A DNA stretch of 64,000 bases from Amycolatopsis thermophila. Its GTDB lineage: Bacteria > Actinomycetota > Actinomycetes > Mycobacteriales > Pseudonocardiaceae. How positions within the stretch are numbered: the stretch's first letter is position 1; the number at the start of each line of letters is the position of its first letter. Of this stretch, positions 58,902 to 64,000 are shown in pieces. A program made the position numbers and the translations under genes. The notes under the pieces are model-generated. The model was not told the DNA's origin and searched no databases. It saw only the letters and a list, made by a program, of their open reading frames with translations. Location of the stretch: NCBI RefSeq assembly GCF_030814215.1, contig NZ_JAUSUT010000001.1, positions 1,240,001 to 1,304,000 of the forward strand. Reading direction: 5' to 3'.

Positions 58902-59989
58902 GACAGGCGCTCGGCCGCGGCCTCGATGCGCTCGTCGGTCGCGGTCAGCGCCACCCGCACGTGCGAGCCGCCCGCCGGACCGTAGAACGTGCCCGGCGCG
59001 ACGAGGATCCCGCGCTCGGACAGCCACTGCACGGTCTGCCAGGCGTCCTCACCCCGGGTGGCCCACAGGTAGAGCCCGGCCTCGGAGTGGTCGATGCGGA
59101 AACCGTTGTCCTGCAACGCCTTCTGCAGCACCAGGCGACGGCGCGCGTAGCGCTCCCGCTGCGTCTCCAGCGCGGCGTCGTCCGCCAGTGCGGCGGTCAT
59201 CGCCTCCTGCACCGGGCGCGGCACGATCATGCCGGCGTGCTTGCGCACCGCCAGCAGACCGGCGACCAGCTCCGGGTCACCGGTGACGAACCCGGCGCGG
59301 TAGCTGGCCAGGTTCGCGGACTTGGACAGCGAGTGCACGGCCAGCAGGTTGTCGTGACGGCCGCCGCACACGGACGGGTGCAGGATCGACACCGGGTCCG
59401 CGTCCCAGCCGAGCGCGAGGTAGCACTCGTCGGACACGACGATGACGTCCCGCTCGCGCGCCCACTCGACGATCTCGCGCAGCGCCTGCGCGCCCAGCAC
59501 GCGACCGGTCGGGTTGGACGGCGAATTCAGCCACAGCAGCGCGGGCGGCTCGGCGAGGCTCCGCGGGTTGTCGCTGCGCAGCACCCCGGCTCCGGCGAGC
59601 AGCGCGCCGACCTCGTAGGTCGGGTACGCCAGCTCCGGGATCACCACGGTGTCGCCCGGCTCGGTGCCGAGCAGGCGCGGTAGCCACGCCACCAGCTCCT
59701 TGGACCCGATGGTCGGCAGCACCGCCACCGGGTCGACCCCGGTGATGCCGTGCCGGCGGCTCAGCGCCCCGACCGCGGCCGCGCGCAGCTCCGGCGTCCC
59801 GTGCGTGGTGGGGTAGCCGGGGATCTCCGAGACCGACGCCAGCGCGGCGCGGATCGAGTCGGGCACCGGGTCGACGGGAGTGCCGACCGAGAGGTCGACC
59901 AGGCCGCCGGGGTGCGACTTCGCCCGCGCCGTGGGCTCGGCGAGCGAGTCCCACGGGAAATCGGGCAGACCGGTACCGCCGCGGTTCAT
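58895..59989 (-). CDS. dapC: Succinyldiaminopimelate transaminase
   Basis: The 364-residue class I aminotransferase has [55 protein letters not shown] and [18 protein letters not shown] with the PLP Lys. The N-terminal [11 protein letters not shown] is typical of DapC. It makes N-succinyl-LL-diaminopimelate. ATG 59989 overlaps the ferredoxin stop by 4 bp. This dapC-ferredoxin pair occurs as Rv1178-Rv1177 in mycobacteria. It completes the dapD-dapC-dapE trio in the window. Confidence 0.92.
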   Translation of the reverse strand: MNRGGTGLPDFPWDSLAEPTARAKSHPGGLVDLSVGTPVDPVPDSIRAALASVSEIPGYPTTHGTPELRAAAVGALSRRHGITGVDPVAVLPTIGSKELVAWLPRLLGTEPGDTVVIPELAYPTYEVGALLAGAGVLRSDNPRSLAEPPALLWLNSPSNPTGRVLGAQALREIVEWARERDVIVVSDECYLALGWDADPVSILHPSVCGGRHDNLLAVHSLSKSANLASYRAGFVTGDPELVAGLLAVRKHAGMIVPRPVQEAMTAALADDAALETQRERYARRRLVLQKALQDNGFRIDHSEAGLYLWATRGEDAWQTVQWLSERGILVAPGTFYGPAGGSHVRVALTATDERIEAAAERLSQ

Positions 59990-60306
59990 TCGCCCTGCGG
60001 GGGCAGGTCCTTGATCCACTGCGGATCGTTGCTGGTCTTGCCGACCTTGGAGGCGCCGCCGGGCGAGCCGAGGCTGTCGAAGAAGTCGACGTTGGCCTTG
60101 GTGTACTCGGCCCACTCGTCCGGGACGTCGTCCTCGTAGTAGATCGCCTCGACCGGGCACACCGGCTCGCAGGCGCCGCAGTCCACGCACTCGTCGGGGT
60201 GGATGTAGAGCATCCGGTCGCCCTCGTAGATGCAGTCGACAGGGCACTCGTCGATGCACGCCTTGTCGAGCACGTCGACGCAGGGCTCGGCGATCACGTA
60301 CGTCAC
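59986..60306 (-). CDS. fdxC: Seven-iron ferredoxin
   Basis: The 106-residue protein has two cluster motifs: [21 protein letters not shown] (3Fe-4S type with the spaced Cys) and [21 protein letters not shown] (4Fe-4S type). It carries electrons at low potential to reductases, here possibly to a P450 or other enzyme. It is cotranscribed with dapC through a 4-bp overlap. ATG 60306. Seven-iron ferredoxins with this gene order are called FdxC in mycobacteria. Confidence 0.92.
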   Translation of the reverse strand: MTYVIAEPCVDVLDKACIDECPVDCIYEGDRMLYIHPDECVDCGACEPVCPVEAIYYEDDVPDEWAEYTKANVDFFDSLGSPGGASKVGKTSNDPQWIKDLPPQGE

Positions 60307-60380
60307 TGCGGTCTCCTGCTAGGTCAAAGGATCCACTATCACTGCTGGACATTACGCGCCGATGCGGGCGCCTTCCAAAG

Positions 60381-60394
60381 TAAGGCCACCCTTA
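60381..60394. promoter_or_regulatory. Candidate iron-type operator
   Basis: TAAGG-CCAC-CCTTA is an inverted repeat between the divergent ferredoxin and GNAT genes. The core GTAAGGC resembles half of the DtxR/IdeR iron box (TTAGGTTAGGCTAACCTAA), but only loosely. Confidence 0.3.
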
Positions 60395-60423
60395 ATCCGC
60401 GCGTACCGAGCACAATGTGAACC

Positions 60424-61170
60424 GTGGACGCCTTCGAAACGCTCGAGCTGCGCTGTGCCGACGCCTGGCCCGCGGTGAGCACGGACAAGATCGGTGACTG
60501 GCGGCTTCGCGCCGCCGGCGGGTTCACCGGCCGGGCCAACAGCGCACTGGCGGTCGGCGACCCGGGGTCGCCGACCGGGAGCGCACTGCGGGGCGTTTGT
60601 GACTTCGCCCACGCCCACCGGATCCCGCCCGTCGTCCAGGTGGTCGCCGGGAGCGAGACGGAGCGCGCGATCGCGGCGGCCGGGTGGGTGCCGAACTCCG
60701 GGCACGCGGCGGGGCACGTCGTGTCCGTGCTCACCGGACCGCTCGGCGAGGGCGCCGACGAGGTGCCCGTGCTGGCTTCGCCGACCGGGGGGTGGTGGGA
60801 GCTGACCGTGGGACGGCCCGAGCCGACCGACGCGGAGCGGCACGTGCTGACCACCGGGGAGATCGGCTACGCGCTCGCCGACGTGATGGGTGTCACGGCG
60901 GGCGCGGTGCGGGCGGCGGTCGTCGACGACGTGCTGCACATCGCCCGGCTCGCGGTCCGGCCCGGGTACCGCCGCCGCGGCCTGGCCTCGGCGTTGATGG
61001 CCGCGTGCGGGCCGTGGGCCGCCGAGCGCGGCGCGACGCGGACCGTGCTCCAGGTCGCCGTGGAGAACGCCGGCGCGCTGGCGTTCTACGACCGGCTCGG
61101 GTTCACCGAACACCACAGGTACCGGTACTGGGTCCCCGGGCCCGGCGCGTGCGAGGATCGCTCGCTGTGA
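60424..61170 (+). CDS. GNAT-family N-acetyltransferase
   Basis: The 248-residue protein has an N-terminal degenerate half (DAFETLELRCADAWPA, KIGDWRLRAAGGFTGRANSAL) and a C-terminal GNAT domain with LAVRPGYRRRGLASALMAACG (motif A, acetyl-CoA loop) and ENAGALAFYDRLGFTEHHRYRYW. Substrate unknown. GTG 60424 starts it, and its stop overlaps the fbiA GTG by 4 bp. It is thus the first gene of the F420 unit. Whether it acts in F420 metabolism or merely rides along is open. Confidence 0.85.
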   Translation: MDAFETLELRCADAWPAVSTDKIGDWRLRAAGGFTGRANSALAVGDPGSPTGSALRGVCDFAHAHRIPPVVQVVAGSETERAIAAAGWVPNSGHAAGHVVSVLTGPLGEGADEVPVLASPTGGWWELTVGRPEPTDAERHVLTTGEIGYALADVMGVTAGAVRAAVVDDVLHIARLAVRPGYRRRGLASALMAACGPWAAERGATRTVLQVAVENAGALAFYDRLGFTEHHRYRYWVPGPGACEDRSL

Positions 61171-62162
61171 AGGTTGTCGTACTTGTCGGCGGGGTCGGCG
61201 GCGCCCGCTTCCTGCTCGGAGTCAAAGCCGCTCTGAACCTGCCCCCGGTCGGCCCCGGGGAATCCCCGCACGAGGTCACCGCGGTGGTCAACACCGGCGA
61301 CGACGTGTGGATGCACGGCCTGCGGATCAGCCCGGACCTGGACACCTGCATGTACACGCTCGGCGGCGGCATCGACACCGAGCGCGGCTGGGGGCACCAG
61401 GGCGAGACGTGGGTGGTGAAGGAGGAGCTGGCGGCCTACGGCGCCGAGCCGACCTGGTTCGGTCTCGGCGACAAGGACATCGCCACCCACCTGATCCGCA
61501 CGCGCATGCTGCGCGCCGGCTACCCGCTGTCCGCGGTCACCGAGGCGCTGTGCGACCGGTGGCAGCCGGGTGTGCGGCTGCTGCCGATGAGCGACGACCG
61601 GGTCGAGACCCACGTCGTGATCGACGACCCGGACGAGGCCGGCAACCGCAAGGCGATCCACTTCCAGGAGTGGTGGGTGCGCTACCGCGCGGAGCCGGTG
61701 GCGCACTCGATCGTGCCGGTCGGCGTCGAGGAGGCCAAGCCCGCGCCGGGCGTGCTGGACGCGATCGCCGAGGCCGACGCCGTCCTGTTCGCACCGTCCA
61801 ATCCGGTCGTCTCGGTCGGGACGGTGCTGGCCGTGCCCGGCGTGAAGGAGGCGCTGCGCAAGACCGCGGCCGGGGTGGTCGGCGTGTCGCCGATCATCAG
61901 CGGCAAGCCGGTGCGCGGCATGGCCGACGCGTGCCTGTCCGCGATCGGGGTGGAGACGTCGGCGGAGGCCGTCGGCATCCACTACGGGTCGCGGCAGACG
62001 TCGGAGGACGGCCTGCTCGACGGGTGGCTGGTCGCCGAGGGCGAGACCGTGCACGTGCCGGGCGTCGCGGTGCGCGCGGTTCCGCTGCTGATGTCCGATG
62101 TGGACGCGACAGCGGCGATGGCGCGGGCCGCGCTGGAACTCGCGGGAGCCGAAGTTGAGTGA
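61167..62162 (+). CDS. fbiA: 2-phospho-L-lactate (phosphoenolpyruvyl) transferase, F420 synthesis
   Basis: The 331-residue enzyme starts [20 protein letters not shown] and shows [43 protein letters not shown] and [15 protein letters not shown], the CofD/FbiA pattern. It joins Fo to a phosphoenolpyruvyl-type moiety on the way to F420. GTG 61167 overlaps the GNAT stop. TTG of fbiB begins inside its end. The wording of the active site fits the actinobacterial PEP-using type. Confidence 0.93.
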   Translation: MKVVVLVGGVGGARFLLGVKAALNLPPVGPGESPHEVTAVVNTGDDVWMHGLRISPDLDTCMYTLGGGIDTERGWGHQGETWVVKEELAAYGAEPTWFGLGDKDIATHLIRTRMLRAGYPLSAVTEALCDRWQPGVRLLPMSDDRVETHVVIDDPDEAGNRKAIHFQEWWVRYRAEPVAHSIVPVGVEEAKPAPGVLDAIAEADAVLFAPSNPVVSVGTVLAVPGVKEALRKTAAGVVGVSPIISGKPVRGMADACLSAIGVETSAEAVGIHYGSRQTSEDGLLDGWLVAEGETVHVPGVAVRAVPLLMSDVDATAAMARAALELAGAEVE

Positions 62163-63486
62163 CCATTCCGCCGCGCGCCTGGAGGTCCTGCCGGTCGAGG
62201 GCCTGCCGGAGTTCCGGCCGGGCGACGACCTGACCGGCGCGATCGCCGCGGCCGCGCCCTGGCTGCGCTCCGGTGACGTCCTCGTGGTCACGAGCAAGGT
62301 CGTGTCGAAGATCGAGGGACGGCTGGTGCGCGTGCCCAGCGACCCGGAGGCCCGCGACGCGGCCCGGCGCGAGCTGGTCGAGCAGGAGTCGGTGCGCGTG
62401 CTGGCCCGGTTCAACCGGACCCTGATCACGCAGAACCGGATCGGGATCGTGCAGGCTGCGTCCGGTGTGGACGCGTCCAATGTGGCCGGTGATGAGATCG
62501 CCCTGCTGCCCGCCGACCCGGACGCCTCCGCGCTGGCGCTGCGCAACGGACTGCGGGAGCGGCTGGGCGTCGAGGTCGCGGTCGTCATCACCGACACGAT
62601 GGGCCGGGCGTGGCGGGTCGGGCAGACCGACCAGGCGATCGGCGCCAGCGGGATCCGGGTGCTGCACTCCTACGAGGGCGAGGTCGACCCCCAGGGCAAC
62701 GAGCTGCAGGTCACCGAGATCGCGGTGGCCGACGAGATCGCCGCGGCCGCGGATCTGGTGAAGGGCAAGCTGACGGCGACACCGGTCGCCGTGGTGCGCG
62801 GGCTGGAGCCGGTCGACGACGGGTCGACGGCGCGCAAGCTGGTACGGCCGTCCGAAGAGGACATGTTCTCGCTCGGCACCCGGGAGGCGATCGCGCGGGG
62901 CCGCCGGGAGGCGGTGCTGGTGCGCCGGTCGGTGCGGTCGTTCACGGACGAGCCGGTCGATCCCGAGGCGGTGCGCCGCGCGATCGGCGCCGGGCTGACC
63001 GCGCCCGCCCCCCACCACACGCGGCCGGTGCGGTTCGTGTGGCTGCGCGACCGCGGGTTGCGGACGAAGCTGCTCGAGGCGATGCGCGAGGCGTGGCGGG
63101 CCGACCTGTCCGGCGACGCGTTCACCGAGGAGCAGATCGCCCGGCGCGTGGCGCGCGGGGACATCCTGTTCGACGCGCCGGAGGTCGTGATCCCGTTCCT
63201 GGTGCCCGAGGGCATGCACACCTACCCGGACGAGCGGCGCAACGCCTGCGAGCGGACGATGTTCACGGTCGCCGGTGGCGCCGCGGTGCAGGGTCTGCTG
63301 GTCGCGCTCGCGGCGGAGGACCTGGGGTCGTGCTGGATCGGGTCGACGATCTTCGCCGCGGACGTGGTGCGCGAGGTGCTGGGGCTGGAGCCGTCGTGGC
63401 AGCCGCTGGGTGCGGTCGCGATCGGGCACCCGGTTTCGGCCGCCCCGCCGCGCGAGCCGGTGAGCGACGGGCTGGTCGAGCTGTGA
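62155..63486 (+). CDS. fbiB: F420-0:gamma-glutamyl ligase/FMN reductase fusion
   Basis: The 443-residue two-domain enzyme has an N-terminal CofE ligase (residues 1 to about 245) with [38 protein letters not shown] and a C-terminal nitroreductase/FMN domain (about 246-443) with [29 protein letters not shown], and [19 protein letters not shown]. It adds the Glu tail and reduces dehydro-F420-0. The start is a TTG at 62155, 8 bp inside fbiA, with GGGAGCC upstream. It overlaps the next gene's GTG (GTGA). Confidence 0.93.
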   Translation: MSDHSAARLEVLPVEGLPEFRPGDDLTGAIAAAAPWLRSGDVLVVTSKVVSKIEGRLVRVPSDPEARDAARRELVEQESVRVLARFNRTLITQNRIGIVQAASGVDASNVAGDEIALLPADPDASALALRNGLRERLGVEVAVVITDTMGRAWRVGQTDQAIGASGIRVLHSYEGEVDPQGNELQVTEIAVADEIAAAADLVKGKLTATPVAVVRGLEPVDDGSTARKLVRPSEEDMFSLGTREAIARGRREAVLVRRSVRSFTDEPVDPEAVRRAIGAGLTAPAPHHTRPVRFVWLRDRGLRTKLLEAMREAWRADLSGDAFTEEQIARRVARGDILFDAPEVVIPFLVPEGMHTYPDERRNACERTMFTVAGGAAVQGLLVALAAEDLGSCWIGSTIFAADVVREVLGLEPSWQPLGAVAIGHPVSAAPPREPVSDGLVEL

Positions 63487-64000
63487 GCCTGCACGCGGAT
63501 GCCGTGGCGACGCTGGAGAAGTGGCAGCCGGGGACGTCCGGTCAGGAGGCGCTGCGGCACGCGTTCCTGGGTTTCCTCGCCGCGCGGGACGACGCCTGTC
63601 AGCGGTCGTGCGCGGCCGGGCACCTCACGGCGTCGGCCGTGGTGCTGGACGCTTCGCGGTCGCGGGTGTTGCTGACGTTGCACCCGCGGGTGGGGCGGTG
63701 GTTGCAGCTGGGCGGACATTGCGAGGCTTCCGACGTGTCGCTGGCCGCGGCGGCCCTGCGGGAGGCGTCGGAGGAGTCCGGGATGAGCGGGCTGAGGATC
63801 TCGCCGGAGCCGGTGCACCTGGACGTGCACCCGATCACGTGCTCGCTGGGCGTGCCGACGCGGCACTTCGACGTGCGGTTCGTGGTGGTGGCGCCGGACG
63901 GTGCGTCGCCGGTGCGCAGCGACGAGTCGGACGACCTGCGGTGGTGGCCGCTGACCGCGCTGCCGCCCGGGTCGGAGGAGCTGACCGAGTTGATCGCGGC
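63483..64000 (+). CDS. Nudix hydrolase, 3' end outside window
   Basis: The first 172 residues are visible. GTG 63483 overlaps the fbiB stop by 4 bp, so this gene belongs to the F420 unit. The Nudix box [24 protein letters not shown] (about residues 78-101) follows a WLQLGGH lead and fits GX5EX7REUXEEXGU except that the first part is GHCEAS. A C-terminal [13 protein letters not shown] is typical of the family. The protein is cut by the end of the window. Its place after fbiB hints at nucleotide or F420-precursor hygiene, but this is unproven. Confidence 0.85.
   Translation, partial: MSLHADAVATLEKWQPGTSGQEALRHAFLGFLAARDDACQRSCAAGHLTASAVVLDASRSRVLLTLHPRVGRWLQLGGHCEASDVSLAAAALREASEESGMSGLRISPEPVHLDVHPITCSLGVPTRHFDVRFVVVAPDGASPVRSDESDDLRWWPLTALPPGSEELTELIA

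Noticed and set aside
60381-60394. Perfect iron box
   Set aside because: Only about 8 of 19 positions match the consensus, so I list it only as a weak inverted repeat.
1-64000. CRISPR arrays, tRNA and rRNA genes
   Set aside because: No regularly spaced repeats or tRNA-like T-arm patterns with flanking stems were noticed by eye. A dedicated search could still find a missed tRNA.

Overview
The window is about 70% G+C with dense coding on both strands. It has many GTG starts and many 1-8 bp gene overlaps. It carries actinobacterial signature genes: DUF3107, DUF3117, EspG, SigE/RseA, LpqY-SugABC, GpgS and the coenzyme F420 genes fbiA/fbiB. Gene content and order point to the Pseudonocardiales (Amycolatopsis/Saccharopolyspora-like). 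This assignment comes from recalled family knowledge, not from a search.

Layout. 1-8395: the end of a TetR gene, a diiron-oxygenase/hydrolase pair facing its own TetR gene across a palindromic operator, then DUF4873, DUF3107, a ferritin-like protein, a DEAD-box helicase, a membrane-anchored beta-propeller protein and a hydrolase. 8396-9943: an accessory patch made of a frameshifted IS481-type remnant abutted by an intact IS982-type element. 9940-16623: a small membrane protein, a RecB-like Fe-S nuclease, a type VII secretion pair (EspG plus a PPE-like substrate), MarC, a PHP phosphoesterase, a PH-domain protein, a 54-aa membrane peptide and a Nudix hydrolase. 17074-23408: an acyl-CoA ligase, DUF2332, a MaoC hydratase, then corA behind an apparent leader peptide and nested RNA inverted repeats, a 37-residue membrane peptide, a phosphoesterase and a ParB-like protein. 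23471-27300: a second accessory patch of lower G+C, with a DUF3558 lipoprotein and its partner, a gene fragment, a broken MFS pump next to its intact TetR gene, and an IS110-type remnant.

27473-42583 corresponds to the Mycobacterium tuberculosis Rv1220c-Rv1238 block as I recall it: trehalose importer sugC-sugB-sugA-lpqY, a stress-type membrane protein, an MgtE-N/CBS protein, DUF1003, mrp, tatB, htrA, rseA, sigE and an O-methyltransferase. An acyl-CoA dehydrogenase and a slipin gene sit inside the block. 42733-46062 holds AraC, VOC, MFS and LysR genes. 46067-55593 resembles Rv1201c-Rv1211: DUF3117, tag, an SRPBCC protein, a DivIVA-type protein, gpgS, two LOG-family genes, dapE and dapD, with a leucyl aminopeptidase and an enoyl-CoA hydratase. 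55630-64000 holds a CHAD protein, an FAD monooxygenase with its TetR and double operator, dapC-fdxC, a GNAT and fbiA-fbiB followed by a Nudix gene cut by the window end.

Genes that work together. dapE, dapD and dapC give three of the succinylase-route lysine/DAP steps. SigE, RseA and HtrA form an envelope-stress circuit with TatB beside it. LpqY-SugABC recycles trehalose. GpgS starts methylglucose lipopolysaccharide synthesis. FbiA/FbiB make F420. CorA and the MgtE-N/CBS protein point to magnesium handling. The observation I find most worth testing is the corA leader at 20470-20604. No tRNA, rRNA or CRISPR array was seen.
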